In this document: positions 34,474 to 48,143 of the stretch, piece after piece | How the letters are laid out: each line of letters begins with the position of its first letter | Position numbering within the stretch: position 1 is the stretch's first letter | Assembly: GCA_038501195.1 (NCBI GenBank) | Contig: JBBPUQ010000001.1 | Location: forward strand, 558,001 to 622,000 | Direction of reading: 5' to 3' | Source: Nemania diffusa | Lineage: Eukaryota; Ascomycota; Sordariomycetes; Xylariales; Xylariaceae | Length of the DNA: 64,000 bases | The notes under the pieces: model-generated | Seen by the model: only the letters and a program-made list of their open reading frames with translations | What the model was told of the DNA's origin: nothing | The model's database searches: none | Translations under genes and position numbers: made by a program

Positions 34474-36105
34474 ATGTGGAAGAGTGTGTTCCCCGCAGCA
34501 GCAGGGCTGTTGGCTGGATCGACGTCCGCCACCCTCCTGTACGTGACTTCTTATGCCGGCACTATCACGACGCTGGACCTGGTCGAGGGGGCCACAACCA
34601 CGCTTGAGACCGTCGCTAGCACGACGGCATGCGGAGCTAATCCTTCGTGGCTGACCCTGGACTACTCCAAGTCGTTCGTCTACTGCTTGGATGAGGCTTG
34701 GGGCCAGCCCACCGGTTCCGTGACATCCTTCTACACGCACCGCAACGGCTCCCTGACCGCGCTGGCAAAGGCCGAGCTCATTGCTGGCCCCGTCAACATA
34801 GCTGAGTTTGGCGTCGGCGGACATGGACTCGCCATCGCTTCTTAGTGAGTGCAGTGCAACCCAAACTATTACCTACTTACCTACTATTAAGAACGCACTC
34901 GTGATCTACCTATGTTTTTATCTAAGTGTATATTTGGGTCGTCTATCACGGGCATTCCGTAGCGCAGATAGATATTTCGCCCATGGTAGTATCCATCTGC
35001 TAACCACATACCCGTGATGTAGTGCTGGCTCTGGTGTCAATGTCGTAAGCATGGCCCCAGAGGGCGGCGTCGAATTGGTCCAGAACGAAACCTTCACGCT
35101 CGACCAGCCGGGGCCCAACCCTGAAAGGCAGGATGTCCCTCACCCGCACCAGGCCCTACTGGATCCCACCTCGGCGTTCATACTAGTGCCGGATTTGGGT
35201 GCCGACCTAGTGCGGGTATATCAGGCTGATGCTGGTAGTCTGAAGCTGACGCCCATCGCGCCCTTGAAGGTGACCCCGGGCGCGGGCCCGCGACACGGCG
35301 CCTTCAAGACGGCGCTCAACAGGACCTTCTACTACGTGGCGACAGAGCTGGCCAACACCATCATCGGCTACGAGGTCGTGTACAACAAGAACAAGACGCT
35401 CAGCTTCTCCGAGCTGTTCACCATCCCGACCCACGACGACAACCGTGTGCTTGCCAATGGGACCGGGGCCGGCGAGATTATCGTAACAGTGAGTGGTGCA
35501 TATCTCTAGCATAAAGTAGCAGTAGCTATAGCGCAACCTCAAAGAATAAAAAACAAGGGCTTGAAGCTAATGATACACCGCGGGGAAGCCTGACGAGAAA
35601 TTCCTGATTCTCTCCTCCCGCTGGGAGTACTCACTAAAAATCCCCAACTTCGACGCCAGCAACACCACCCAGATCGTCTCGGACCCGCTCATCTCCTACT
35701 CCATCGACAACAAGACGGGATTCCTGAAGAAGATCCAGGAGTTCCCCGCCGGGGGTGCAGGACCCCGACACTTCTCGAGTAAGTCAATATCCGCAGCCCA
35801 TCTCTCTATTTCTCCTCTAGCCAACCGGCGTCGAGGACGCAGTACCACCTCTCTACTCCGATATTGCCCATTCTCTCCAACTGAGGAGTTACTGACCCCG
35901 TTCTTTTTTTTGTCTGGCAGTCAACGGCGACGGTAACCGCCTCGCGGTGGGTCTGCAGGGAGACGGGCGCGTCACGATCATCGAGCGTGACGTCCGCACG
36001 GGCTTGCTCAAGGACTTCGTGGCGTCAGCGGACGTCGCGGGCGAGGTCAACGCCGTCATCTTCTACGAGGACTATCACGTGAAGCGGGGGAGGGCCGTTG
36101 CCTAG
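34474..36105 (+). CDS. Lactonase-family seven-bladed beta-propeller (carboxy-cis,cis-muconate cyclase / 6-phosphogluconolactonase-like), probably secreted
   Basis: Family members cyclise muconate derivatives or hydrolyse sugar lactones. The substrate here is unknown. Four exons, 34474-34844, 35023-35488, 35589-35778 and 35921-36105, give 403 residues. The chosen start MWKSVFPAAAGLLAGSTSA is a good signal peptide directly before the first strand TLLYVTSYAGTITTLDL. An in-frame ATG at 34225 would add 83 residues with a Leu-rich segment and is less likely. Family motifs: NPSWLTLDYSKSFVYCLDE, then PHPHQALLDP with LVPDLGADLVRVYQ, then GAGPRHGAFK, then FLILSSRWE with IPNFDASN, then GGAGPRHFS and DGNRLAVGLQGDGRV. 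Several N-glycosylation sites (NGS, NET, NRT, NTT, NKT) fit secretion. The introns of 178, 100 and 142 bp are longer than most in this window. Confidence 0.85.
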
Positions 36106-39100
36106 GGCCATTTTATTATATTGGGCTGTCGTCATGGAAACTTGTATATAGTGAGACTAGAGATTGGCATGGGCGATGTAGGAGCAATATCAAGGAAAAC
36201 TCGGTGACCCTCCATATGGGCATACAAGCGAAAGGTCAGTCGTCTGGACGCGCCCGTCGTCGTACGTGGTCGTCCTGGGCAATATATTGCGTACGATAGA
36301 GCACAGCCAATCATACATGGTAGCCTCCAGAGTTTTTGCTGTTCACATGTCTACCGGCGGACAGGGTTTTCTGTCTAGCCCCTCTCCCGGTGGCATTAGG
36401 AGCCTCAAATCCTTGAAGCTACACCTGGCCTCTGACCTGGCCAAGACTGGAAGTACCTGCGGGGTTTGCCCCTTTTTAGAGTCATATGGGGGTCATATAT
36501 TGAGGAGAGGACGGTTTTGCGGGGTGCTGGCGGGTGAGGAACCAATGTCAGGCCCAGGAACAGTAGATGACTGCATTTGATACAGATTAATTTGCCACCC
36601 TACGATCGAACTCCCGCTCGGGGAGGTGAGTACATGGTGTGTTACAAAACCAGGGGACTAACCAGGACAAGTCAGCTGTTTAGACGGGTAACACCGGGAT
36701 CGCAATGAGCTCCCATCTATGATATATGAATGCTTGTTCGCTCGAGTGCAACTCTGATGATCCCAGAGGGGGGCCGTCTATATTTAATCCAGTGGTTGGG
36801 GAATTACTAAGTGCTAGGATGAGTAAGTAAAGGATCGTATTTATAAAATGAATAAATTGTTTCTATGAGAGGAAAGCTCGCTAGGTTCTTAGGTAGTATT
36901 AGACATGTTCGAATTTGGTCAAGCATGTGTGTAAGTCGGGACTTGGTAACGTATTAAGCTATACAACCTTCCCCATGTAGAAGAACATTAAGACTATACA
37001 TAAAGCACACAGATTTCATACTGTAGTGACTAAACTAAAGCCGCTAGAATCCGACTAGACCTTCATTGAAGATACGATGTTGTTAGAGAGTCGCTAAATT
37101 TGGCCCGAAAAAAAAGAACACGAAGTGAGGTTGAGGTTGCAGTCGCTAGGCTCTTGCCGACGCACGCACGGCCTCTGCAAGAACTGCCTGTGTATCTCGC
37201 AGGTATGCATAGCATAGTCACATTCCCGCCCAGTTCCTCTTCTGGAACAGTGCCGTTGCGGAATACCCCAATCGGTGACCTGCCATACTTTCCATACCTA
37301 GGTACCGGCTGGCTATGTTTTCCCCTACTGCAACTTGCCTAAACCTTAGTGAATTCGCCAAGCCCATGTGTAAGGAGAACGGCCTATTGGGAGAGGCCAG
37401 AGGCATGGTGAGCACTAGATACCTACTATCTACGCGCAGACTAACAAGGACGTATCCATTTTCACGCGACGGAGATCTCGTGACATTGCACTGCAGTCGT
37501 CGCCTCGCCCGTCTGGTGTCTAGGCCCTTATAGCGGAATTCACTATACGGAAGCCTACCGAGCAGAAATTTTCTGCATCTATCTAGTACGAGCGTGTAAT
37601 TAGCGACACCACACAGAGGCACCCCCCGGTGGGGGATTCGGACTGGAATTAGATCTAGGTTTTAAGATTGTTCTGTAGGATTAGTCAAAACGGCACGGCT
37701 GGTGACTTCAAATCGGCAGCTGTTGCATCGCTGGTCGCAGGCCGCAGCTGTCAAGCTGTCAGAAGACCTTAAAGGTGGAGGTTATATCAGAGACGTTAAG
37801 GTTCTGCCTCTGTTGATGTTTTTGTAGCCCCCCCGCTGTGGTCTAGCCTTTCCACCAAGACATTGTTGACATGCTGGTACCGGCTCCGGGTCTTGCGACG
37901 TCCATGTAGCTAACTGAGTAGCGTGATAAGATCTCGCTCGGTGGGCCAAAGGCACTATAGTATTCTGAATATGATTACTCGGTGTGGGCATGTAAGTAAG
38001 TAGGTACCCTCGGCATAGTGTATTTATGGTCTACCTACTTACGTATAGTACGAAGAAAGAGGACGATTTAGGCAGGATAATATCTAGATACCTAGTAGAA
38101 TAGTCTTATCCTAATTTTACCGCTTATCTATGATACGAGAAGGTCAAGGCTCTGATTCCTCGGAATTTCCCTTGGACTAGGTAGCTATGAATTCTAGAAG
38201 GGGGCAGGGAAGGAGGGCTTGGGAATCGACAGCCAAGGTGTAAAGCTGACCTTATCGGCATTTTGGATGCCGTTCATATTAATGGTGTTTCGGGTTTTGA
38301 TTGGAGGTTGGAGCAAGGTTACCAACTGTTCGCCAAGTTGCAACTCTTTATTGGTATTCGGCCCGCAGCGCAACCACCAGCCATGTCATATAACCCCTTA
38401 TATCTTATATACAACCATATAGAGAGCCCTGATGATGGCAGTTTGACAGCCTACGATGTCTGATGCAAATTTCACTCTCTACTATCACAAGCAAAGTTGA
38501 GTGATATTTGACACGGTAAGTAGCTAATAGAACGTATAAGTCAAGCGAGCGCTAGTCTGGGTAGCTAGCCTCCACCTCCCCAATTCGCTTGGGCAGGAAT
38601 ATGTACACCTAGACTACTTGTAAGCTAGCCTTTAGGTAGCCATTCATTCTAGCGCTCGATAGGATTCTCAGCGTGCTTAAGCGAGCGTCCCTGCTAATTA
38701 ATTCACCCTCAACGTACCTATCGTCATACGCTGCCACAGTAGAATATATATGACTGAGCATTCGAGAGACGTCCAGAAAGGAAGGTCAGCGGCTCGTGAT
38801 AGATAGGGCATAGAATAATACATTGCGGCCGTACCATGCTCGGTGATAAGCAGCTCGTGACCTTCAAGAATACGGCAAAGCCAGAGATTGATCCGGCGTG
38901 TATTCACGCAGCTCGCAGCACGCGCAGCAGCACACGCAGCAGCACGTCTACGGCATAGCCCGTGAGGAGGAGAGCTACACATGCCAAGACTCGGGGGGGG
39001 GGAGCAGATCAACCCCAATCAGCGTCGTCCAGATAGCCCAGCCGCGGGTATCGTTTCGTCTCAAGTTTTTTTTTGCTCTTAGTGTTCTTAGCCGTAAGCT

Positions 39101-39747
39101 AACGGTGGCCTTCTGTGGGAATTCGAAACCGGTATAGCGGAGTTGTGGGGGAGTCGACATATTACATATTACCTAGACGAGGGAGGTACTTATCTCATGC
39201 TCAACTAATCAATCTATGAGATAGAAATCGAGCCACGCCGCGACATCCCCGCCTCGATGATACTACGTCGACATCATGCGCCGCGCAACGACATTACTGT
39301 AAGGTCCGCACTGGAGGAGCAGGAACGGAGAAAAACTATGAAAGGATCCTTAATGCCTTGTCGGCTTGTATCGCGTTCGCATCTCCGTTGAAGTGCTAAT
39401 CTAAGATTCTCTCCGACCCGCTTACTCGCAGGCGCTCCGATCCCTAGCCGAGATTCCCTTTCCGCTAGATAGGTAGATATTTACAGTATCTACCTCTTTG
39501 TGTAGACCTCGGGCATGTTTGAGATTAAATAGGGCGTACGTAAGTAACAATGCTGAGTTATTCGATGTCATCGCTTCGACATCGACTAGGTCTCAGCCTC
39601 AAGTTCGATCTACAGTGAGAGGTACCATAACACGAGGATACGCATGTTCAATACCATGGTATATCGAGTATCTGATATAGGTAATACGGCGGCAAGGGTT
39701 TCATGCGAACTGGTCGAATCCGGGGGCTATAGTAGTTTTTAATTACA
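36106..39747. other. Intergenic region, no gene recognised
   Basis: About 3.6 kb. Two overlapping open frames at 38219-38463 and others at 36266-36580 and 37100-37622 show no family resemblance. A hairpin-like CCCCCCGGTGGGGG lies near 37622-37635. A G run lies at 38992-39001. A stretch of CAGCA/CACGC units occurs at 38910-38947. Nothing supports a gene. Confidence 0.4.
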
Positions 39748-40263
39748 ATGAGACGGCACATCAGCAACTGGCGGGAGCCTTTCGGCCTCCTGGTGTCCCT
39801 TTCGGACCATTTCCTCAATCATGAGATGTCATGGTCTGGAATTCGATACCTCGTCCAGGCGCCCATAGGTAGACTAATCCACAGATGCTTCTCACTCAGC
39901 CAGTTGCTTCCGAGAATTCCAGACCAGTACCAGGCTATAGTTGTTATTGGTAGACCGTTGACCATTGATATTCCTGCGCACATCCTCGACGATCACTCCT
40001 TTATTGCGAATAGCCTACAGGAATGGCATGCAGCTACAGTGGAAGACATCTCCAGGACAGACAGGACTATAAAAGTAGTTTGCATATCGCTTATCGCGAT
40101 ACTTTCCTATAAGGGTTGGTACTTTTTCTTTCCCCAGAGCGTTGGCGCCGTCTACGCTGGAGTCGTGCATCGTGCGGGGATTTGCTTCACAAGTTCACCC
40201 AATGCGGGTGTCTTTCCAAGACTCTTTAGGTACAGCTTAAGCGACCCATCGCGTGCTTTTTGA
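39748..40263 (+). CDS. Possible orphan protein of 171 residues
   Basis: One uninterrupted ATG-started frame, the longest in this 5-kb stretch. The product is mixed in composition, with a moderately hydrophobic segment IKVVCISLIAILSYKGWYFFF near 108-128 that could span a membrane. No domain is recognised, no introns are needed, and the codon use is not obviously like that of the neighbours. It may be a chance frame or a fragment of an older gene. Reported at low confidence because of its length. Confidence 0.25.
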   Translation: MRRHISNWREPFGLLVSLSDHFLNHEMSWSGIRYLVQAPIGRLIHRCFSLSQLLPRIPDQYQAIVVIGRPLTIDIPAHILDDHSFIANSLQEWHAATVEDISRTDRTIKVVCISLIAILSYKGWYFFFPQSVGAVYAGVVHRAGICFTSSPNAGVFPRLFRYSLSDPSRAF

Positions 40264-41599
40264 TAATAAACAAACTAGAGAAAGATTGTTGAAGCAGGCT
40301 ATTTCTAGGGCTTCTGCTATCGCTACCATCGTAAGAGCCTCTTAAATGATCTACTATGAACAGTCACTACAAGCTCTACAATTCCTAAACGCATTAAGCG
40401 CCTTAAATGACCTCAAGTAAGGCTTGCTGAGCATAAGAGAAAATGAGACGCTCAAAGGACATGATACAAATCTGCGTGTCATAGTGAATAACTGGCACGC
40501 ACTACTAGGTAGTGCATACAGAGCATCTCATCGACAACTTACACTGAGCCAGCCGTCTCCGAAATGAAGGTACAAGGTCCACAGCAGATATCCTGCATTA
40601 GCCTGCTCGTAGTCTCACCAAAGCTGGGTGTACCTATCTAGATGCTGCCTGCTGCCCACCTCGCACTGCTTCTGCTTGGTTGTGAAGATGCACTAGATGT
40701 GTCCAGGACCTGTAATATGTAACCCGATATGCAACTTGTGGTAGGTACCGACGATAGGTATAACGGCCAAGAACTACCTGCACAGAGCTCTCATATTTGT
40801 TTTCTGGGTACCGCCCACATCACAAATCCGGCCCCAATTCCGGGAGGTGGACGGACTCCATTTTCCACACTTCCCACACGTGCGCTGAAGACCGTTTGTC
40901 TAAGCCGTGATAGGAAGCATTTTCTGGGGAATCATTTACGCTAGGGTCCCATGGGTATTGTGGAGAGACCCAGCGGGCGGAACGGGGGGAGGGGGGGGGG
41001 ATGCCAGGGTTCAGCGATCCTCTCTCTTGTTGGGTGTCTTGTCCCGCGTCTGCAGGTAGGTAGGTAGGTATGTATCGGTCATCGTGCTGGCTGTCGGTTG
41101 TAAGTAAGCCTGCAGTACGGCGTGCAGAGTACAGAATACCTAGCTATGCGTACCTATCTGGCCTGGGCCCCCCAGGGGAAGAGAGCCCATCAGGGCAGGG
41201 CGGTCGGACCAGATCCCTCGCACCACTGGAGGCGCCCAGGGTGCCCTGAGCAGATGCTATGAAAGGACCTACGCTAGGTACTGTGTTAGGCACCCTGGCC
41301 CCCCCATTCCAGAACATAATAAGCTCTATACCGTGCCTTGCAGCTGGGTTGAGGCCCTTTCCCAGTTTCCCTCTTCGTCACAACTCTTCGGCCTTGCCTG
41401 CGAATGTTCGGCTGCCAGGTTAAATGCAAGTCGGTTTTGAAGGAGCTGGCCATCCGCCCTTGGTTATACAGCTTGGTTCTTGGTTCATCGTAGGGAGAAA
41501 AACAACTGAGCGGACTGGTTGTCGTCTGGTACCCGGAGCAGGGTCGGGAGGCTCGCTGTGTCGTCGCCTAGGTCGAGAGCATCTTGCTAGTACTAGAAC
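40264..41599. promoter_or_regulatory. Upstream region of the Zn2Cys6 regulator gene
   Basis: Region before the transcription-factor start. It holds a G run (40984-41000), a GGTA tandem repeat (41054-41070), and a GC-rich stretch from 41160. An open frame at 41424-41720 overlaps the true start in another frame and looks spurious. No binding sites can be named. Confidence 0.4.
41054..41070. repeat. AGGT tandem repeat
   Basis: Four copies of AGGT/GGTA followed by a degenerate copy, a local expansion of the TAGGTA motif common between genes in this window. Confidence 0.8.
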
Positions 41600-43867
41600 A
41601 TGTCGCCGTCTTCGACGGGCGATTCGCCTATGTCCGCTGGGGCTGCAAGCTCCTCGGGGCGGCCGTTCCCTCTGCCGTCTAGGGATACCTTCTCAATCGA
41701 CGTCTCATCGCCACAGCTAAATGCCATCAACGGCTCGTCACTCAAGTCACCAACAGGTCTCAAACCTCAGCGCAACCCAAGCTTCAGCCGGGAAGGGATT
41801 TTAGGGTCAGCGCAAAAGGCACGGAATCTGTCTCAGGCAACTGAGCAGTCGAGTTCTAGCACTCTTGGTGCCAATGGGATACAGAAGTCGCCGAGTGATG
41901 AAGGGTCGATAAATCCACTGAAACGACGGAACACGGACGCCACTGTTGATTATCCTCGTAGAAGGGCAACGATCGCGGTAGGCTTCCCACAGCAGCCGCC
42001 TCGGGGTTCACGCCTGACTGACTTGTCTATAGTGTGAAGTGTGTCGCTCCCGAAAATCACGGTGTGACGGCACAAAACCCAAATGCAAGCTCTGTACTGA
42101 GCTCGGTGCAGAGTGCATCTACCGCGAGCCCGGAATCAAGCTGGATGCCGGGGACAAACTAATTTTGGAAAGGCTGAACCGCATAGAGAGCCTTCTCCAG
42201 ATCAGCTTAGTGAACAACCACCCGAACGCGATGCAGATCACTCACGATTCGCCGCCTATGAGTAACGGCACGGCGCTCAGCGGCGACAACGTCATGTTAC
42301 AGAACTCGTCAGGAAACTTCGTGTCTATCATCCCAAGCGGGGGCTTAGGGACGTGGACGAGCCACACCCCCGGGACGAACATCTCCACGATGCCAAAGGT
42401 GCACACAAATGCCGCCTTACATCTATTACAATGGCCCTTGATACGAGATCTTGTTCAGCGTCCATACGATCCCCAGATCATCTTGCAGCTGGAACTGGCC
42501 AGGGAGCCTCTTCACTCTCTAGCGAAGACGCCTTGTGTCGATTTATCAAACACGAATGCTTATATTGAAGCATACTTCGAAAGAGTGAACGTCTGGTACG
42601 CCTGCGTCAACCCGTACACGTGGAGAAGTCATTATCGCACCGCCTTATCCACTGGTTTCCGCGAAGGCCCGGAAAGCTGCATTGTTTTGCTAGTCCTGGC
42701 TCTCGGTCAAGCCAGCTTGCGCGGCAGTATCTCGAGAATTGTACCGCAAGAAGATCCCCCGGGTCTACAATATTTCACGGCTGCGTGGTCACTTCTACCC
42801 GGAATGATGACTGCTAACAGTGTCTTGGCCGCCCAATGTCACCTCCTGGCCGCGGCCTACTTATTCTACCTAGTACGACCTCTAGAAGCCTGGAACTTGC
42901 TATGTACGACGAGCAGTAAACTGCAGTTACTACTAATGGCGCCAACACGTGTACCCGACGACCAGAGAGAGTTACTAGAGCGAATATACTGGAATGCACT
43001 CCTCTTTGAGAGTGATCTACTGGCCGAGTTGGATCTCCCGCACTCGGGTGTTGTTCAATTCGAAGAGAATGTTGGTCTACCTGGAGGCTTTCAAGGAGAA
43101 GAGTCAGAAGCTGTCGGCCGAGACGACTTATGGTATTTCCTGGCCGAGATCGCCCTTCGAAGGCTCCTCAACCGAGTTAGCCAACTTATCTATTCCAAAG
43201 ATTCCATGGCTTCTACGACAAGTCTCGAGCCCGTAGTCGCAGAGCTCGACTTCCAATTGACTCAATGGTATGAGAGTCTCCCACTCCCCTTACAATTCCC
43301 CTTCACGCGGACAACTCTTCCTGATCCGGTCCAAACCGTGCTACGACTGCGATTCTTTGCTTGCCGCACTATTATCTACCGCCCATATATCCTAGCAGTT
43401 TTGGACAACGAACAAGCAGTCCTCGACCCATCCGTGCGAGAAAGCTGCCACAAATGCCTTGAAGCCTCTATCCGGCAGTTAGAGCACATATCTGCACAGT
43501 AAGTTACCCTATAGTTATTCACTGGCCTGTCGTAGATCCCCCCTCTCTCAACCCGCCTATTTATTGGCTTATTAATTCTCCCCCAATCTAACTATTTGGC
43601 CGCAGTCATGCCGGACACATGCCTTATTTATGGCAAGGCGCGCTTTCTATAGTTTCTCAGACATTATTGGTGATGGGAGCTACTATGTCGCCGTCATTAT
43701 CCAATATCCTCTTAAGCCTGGTCCCGCATAGGGAGGCGCTCGATCAGATCATCAACGACGTAATCATGGACATTGAGAGGATGGCGGTCTTGGCACCTAG
43801 TCTCAGCTTAGCCGCTGAGATTATCAAGGAGGCCGAGGTACGCCGACGCACGTTTCTGAATAGCTGA
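41600..43867 (+). CDS. Zn2Cys6 (fungal binuclear cluster) transcription factor
   Basis: DNA-binding regulator, target genes unknown. Three exons, 41600-41977, 42033-43498 and 43606-43867, give 701 residues. Intron 1 (55 bp) falls immediately before the first cysteine of the zinc cluster; without it the finger is not read. Residues 1-126 are Ser/Pro-rich and disordered, ending in basic RRRATIA. The cluster (about 127-154) has six cysteines in the order CxxC, x6, C, x6, C, xxC, x6, C, with basic RSRKSRC between. A linker helix LILERLNRIESLLQ follows. The middle homology region (about 270-560) shows AYFERVNVWYACVNPYTW and AWSLLPGMMTANSV with a MLAAAYLFYLVRPLEAWN-like repeat, then ACRTIIYRPYIL. 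The C-terminal exon ends EAEVRRRTFLNS. Nearest neighbours give no clue to its regulon. Confidence 0.9.
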
Positions 43868-46800
43868 CGATTTAATTCATTTCGATCAAACTCCCCCTTA
43901 CATTTGTCAGCGACCCTCTCCGTCGGCCCGTGAATCGTGGATGGGCTGCGCATCCAGCCGTCGGATGTCGAAGTCTCCGCCTGGAGCACGGCCGGTACTC
44001 ATTCTACACTATCGAGCATCTTCTTTACGAGGTCATGTCAAACCGCACGCCGCTCGGCATCGTTCACTTCCTTGCCTGTTTGTCTTGGCCTGCTTGCAGG
44101 TGACTGTAGCATTGTCCTATTCGGTTATGCTCGGAGTATCCGGTCTCCCTTTCAAGCGAAGACTTCTTCCAGATAGACGTGTCTGCGATGTGACGCTTCA
44201 TCTTGGAGACGACGCACCCGGGTTCCTTCGCTACTTCTACGTCTGCTCAGCCTTACCAAGTTCACGTTGGCATGCATCCACTTCCCAAGCCGGCTTCGCG
44301 AACCCATTAGTTCACACGGCCGATCCTCTTTAGTCCAAGGCCAACGGCAAGAGCAGGGTATTCCGAATCTCGAGAAGCTATTACGGCTAGGGATGCGTCT
44401 CTAGGGTTACAACAGGAGCATCGAAGGGGCAGCCCAAGGAGCAGGTGACGACGTATGGTTGGGCGGGGAAAACTCGTGGGTGAAGGTAATGGTTAGGCTA
44501 CGCGGCCCGACATGCCGCCAACTCCGCCAATCTCTTCCCTATCACCGAATGAGGGCGGACTGAGACCTTGCAAGCAAGCACTGGAACACCTTTCCCCAAC
44601 TTTACCCCGGAGTATTCAGGAACCAGGCGTTCAATCACCAGCATTGCATATGCGCTACGTCACGCACGCCCCGGAGTTCACTCGGCCAAATTCTTGATTA
44701 CATTTTATCTTTGCCATATTGCTTACACGTCTATTCCCCTTTTGACGATACCCATGATCTCTCATCAGCACCTGGAGGCTTATTAGAAACATTGACTTAG
44801 CTTGGAAAAAAAAACACAAATGACAAGGCTAGCAGGCTAGCTGATCTTGGTTGTAAATTTTGCAGTTCCCAGACTGGCTACCTCGCTTCCCTTGACTCTT
44901 CGCATACTGTCCTTTTGCGAGCTGTGATATTATCGGATAGGATTCTCATATATACCCGAAGGTGGCAACATCTACCCTCTCATTTTGGCGCTGGCTGGGG
45001 TGTAAGCTGCATATGATCTACTGTGTAAACCTGAAAATCCTAGCTCATCCATCAAGTATTCTAGTATAGGTAGCCCAACAACTCTAATGGGAGGTTTAAT
45101 GCTCTCTAATTGACAGTAGCCGTTTAAGGCTGAATCTCCTGCAGAGGTCCGATCTATATGCTGCAAGTGAGACTTGAAGTACCAATTTGTTTTGTCTCGC
45201 CAGCTTCAACACAGTCAATCATACTATAAACATAATTATATGTCCTTATAATTGCTTCATTCCTATTCGAAGTGATACGAGTTATTGAACATTGCTTTAG
45301 ACTAAACGTTGAAGTTAAAGCAGATAATTAAGTGTAACAGTTCTCGTGTCATCAGGCTCACATGATGAAGTTCTCATTAATCGTAAACTTGCACGATTTG
45401 GTCCTAGTAAGTTAGCGCTCGGCTTATCACCCTAGTCTAGGTGATGCGTCTTAAGATCTACGCCAGGATATCACATCAGAAAAGAGATGAGACGAACATG
45501 ATCTTCTCCGCCATCCGGCGTGCGACAAAGCATGCCTCGACATGATTGCGAAGGGATAATAATAAAAAACATATTCCATGAATCGGAAGTCCACGTCGCC
45601 TCCTTGCTAATATACGGGCGTCCTCTGTGTGCGACGAGAAGTGCGACCATCAAACTTAAGCGCTAATGGCTTATTATTTCATGTCCTAGCTAGCGTGGGT
45701 GGTTGATTGAATAACAGAGGGAAGAGAGTCGACAGAAGCTGACAAGGACTATTGTCAATGCAAGAATCTATTTATGCGTCACAACTTCCTTAGTCTACGC
45801 CGAGTACCTGTAATCCGCGATATGGAAGAAGAAAAAAAGAACGAATAGTTACCCTAGCTCACCCCGCGTTTTCGCTTAACGCGTCATGCCATCCAACCCC
45901 CTAACTCTGCTACGTCGTGGCGTCCATATTGGCTCATGCCGATTACCTATGCCCCTACCTATCATCACCAACGGCTACGACCCCAACTGCACAGCATACA
46001 GTGGTAGTGGCGCTCAAGGGCAAATAGTATAGGTACACTGTCTATGGATTAAAACCCGTTCAACAACAAAAGGTCAGAACCCCTTCTTCGGGTTCCTGGC
46101 ACCTGAAACAGCCGGGGAGAGAAGCCGGGGCCAATGGACTCCCCATGCCCTATGTACGGCGGTGTGGCACCCAGCCTACCTACATCTTACCTATCTACAA
46201 GTGCAGACTGGATGTATTCTGTACAAGTACGCGTACTTAGTTCAACAGTGACAGTAGCAAAAGGACCCGTTTCCTGGCACGACTTTTGTCCTATGGCGCT
46301 GAGATAAGCGAGTGGACAGTAGGTTAGGTTTTATCTGGAACCAAGAAAGAATCCTTACACTGCATTCGCTTTTTACCTTGGCGATAATGGATAGTGACAC
46401 GATCTAGATAGCATCACTGCACCGCGCGCGCGCGCCAGAGTAAAGCGAGGAGACAAGATTGCATGGCAACAGATCATGGCCGATCTACATGTTAACCTCG
46501 ATTACGCTTGAAAGGGCTAGATCTCATGTTGCCATCTCCCCCCCATTGGTCTATTTCGGCACTGCAAAACATTGCACGGCATTCCTTCTGCGAGGTAGCA
46601 GTCTTTACGTAAGGTATAACTAAGTATAGCATCCCATATACAAATAGGTATAAGTATAGATATACTTGCCTACTCCATTGCCTTCACCCAGCTCATATGG
46701 GAAGTTAACGTAGATAAATTCATGCCGCATTTTCCAAGGGCCCGCACGCTAGTACTTTGGCCAAGTCGGTTGTCTTCAATCCAACCCACTTGTCTGCTTT

Positions 46801-47970
46801 TACACGTGTACATATGCATATCTATGTGTCTACATACAAGCTTCGAGTGAAATAATACCACTTGCTTTGCTAATAGAGGCCCATCCGTAAACTCCAAGAA
46901 GGCCCCCAATGCGACGGCCTGCATCTGCTGCATGCCGGCACCCACACCAAGCACGCGCGCATACAGGACTAGCGGACTCCACGCTCGAAGTGAGTGGCTA
47001 CTGCGTAGATAGGTGTGTGCGATTCACGTATTATCACGTCGAGGTTCTACGGCATGCTTCGGCAATCCACCACCTTTAAGAGCAGCGCGCATAGCGATTG
47101 TTGGGCGGACCATCGCGCTCTTCCCCCTTTGGGGTCTTTCGGCCGAGGCTGTCGCATATTCGGCTCTTCCTATTTATTTATTATGTGCCCAGCTATTTAA
47201 TAAGTGATGCTAAGACAGCATGCGTACCTGGAATATCGTATCACCAGCAAGGGGCGGTAGTAAATGAGGGCCCGAAGCCTTGGACGACGAGCGGTAATAA
47301 TCGGGTATAACGACAAATTGGCAAAGCCACGAAAACAGACCATCGTCTTATACAAAAAGCGCTGGTGTCGGGTTTGCAGTTCGTGGAAATACTTTTGTCC
47401 CACTATGACATGATGTTCCAAGTTTCCCACTGACAGCCTGCAGATATGCTATAGGTACCAGCTGCATAGGAGAAAATGGCCCGCGCCGCCCTCGACGTGC
47501 CTGCATGGGCCGGTCAACGAGAATCGCGAAATGCACCTATGCGCAGAGCATCTGCAAGGAGTTATCTATCGTCAGCTGATTGTCTCGCGCGAGTGCACTC
47601 GGTAAGATAGCCCTGTTTACGGAAATTGCTAGGTTAGGAGACTTTGCCAAGAACGATGATGATGGAGATTAGATCCTCTATATTAGCCTCAGTAATTATC
47701 GGACGGCCACACGACTTCGACAACAGACCATCGTTAATCATGTTAGCGCAGCATATAGCTCTAAAATTACAGAACAAGAATAATAATAAAATGTAAAGTG
47801 TCATAGATGTACCGAGATTTTTAAGATGCTTTGTTCCTGTCTAAAAATTAAAAAGAAATATCAGAACCAGATCGTGTGCATAATAATACACCGCATTCTG
47901 GAGACTGACAAATAGTTACAATAGCACTTCAGAAGATTTTCCTAGTTCTTCCGAAATAGTCTTGAGATTA
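43868..47970. other. Gene-poor accessory region, no gene recognised
   Basis: About 4.1 kb. Short frames at 43941-44333 and 44512-44697 follow the transcription-factor gene but do not join it by any clear splice. A CG-dinucleotide run lies at about 46423-46434. From about 47600 the sequence becomes markedly A/T-rich, as in the stretch that follows. Confidence 0.4.
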
Positions 47971-48143
47971 AAGCAATAAGTCGAATTTAGTATAAAAAAT
48001 CTGCTTGCTTAGCTAAGTCAAGCAGTTCCTGAAAAGAACTGCCTAGAATAAATAGAAAGATACAAGGCGAGCGTGAAGGTCTAAGCCTAATTAATACATC
48101 CCCCTTACTTTCGAGTGCAGGTTTACCCGCACTGTCACACCAT
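47971..48143 (+). repeat. Hairpin-ended dispersed repeat, copy 1
   Basis: About 163 bp plus a short tail that is closely similar (roughly four bases in five by eye) to 53361-53532 in the same orientation. It ends with a stem-loop: stem 48114-48121, TTTA loop, stem 48126-48133, one mismatch. Inner palindromes are also seen (CTTAGCTAAG near 48008; GCAGTTC with GAACTGC near 48022-48042). Ten bases after the terminal stem stands CTAG followed by T (48144-48148), the layout of a Helitron 3' end. No transposase is visible nearby. Confidence 0.7.

Noticed and set aside
38219..38463. Two overlapping frames, one reading like mixed protein
   Set aside because: Short, no start context, no family match, no partner exon found.
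39705..39730. GGTCGAATCC, resembling a tRNA T-arm box
   Set aside because: One base short of the usual box, and no cloverleaf or A box upstream; no tRNA was found in the window.
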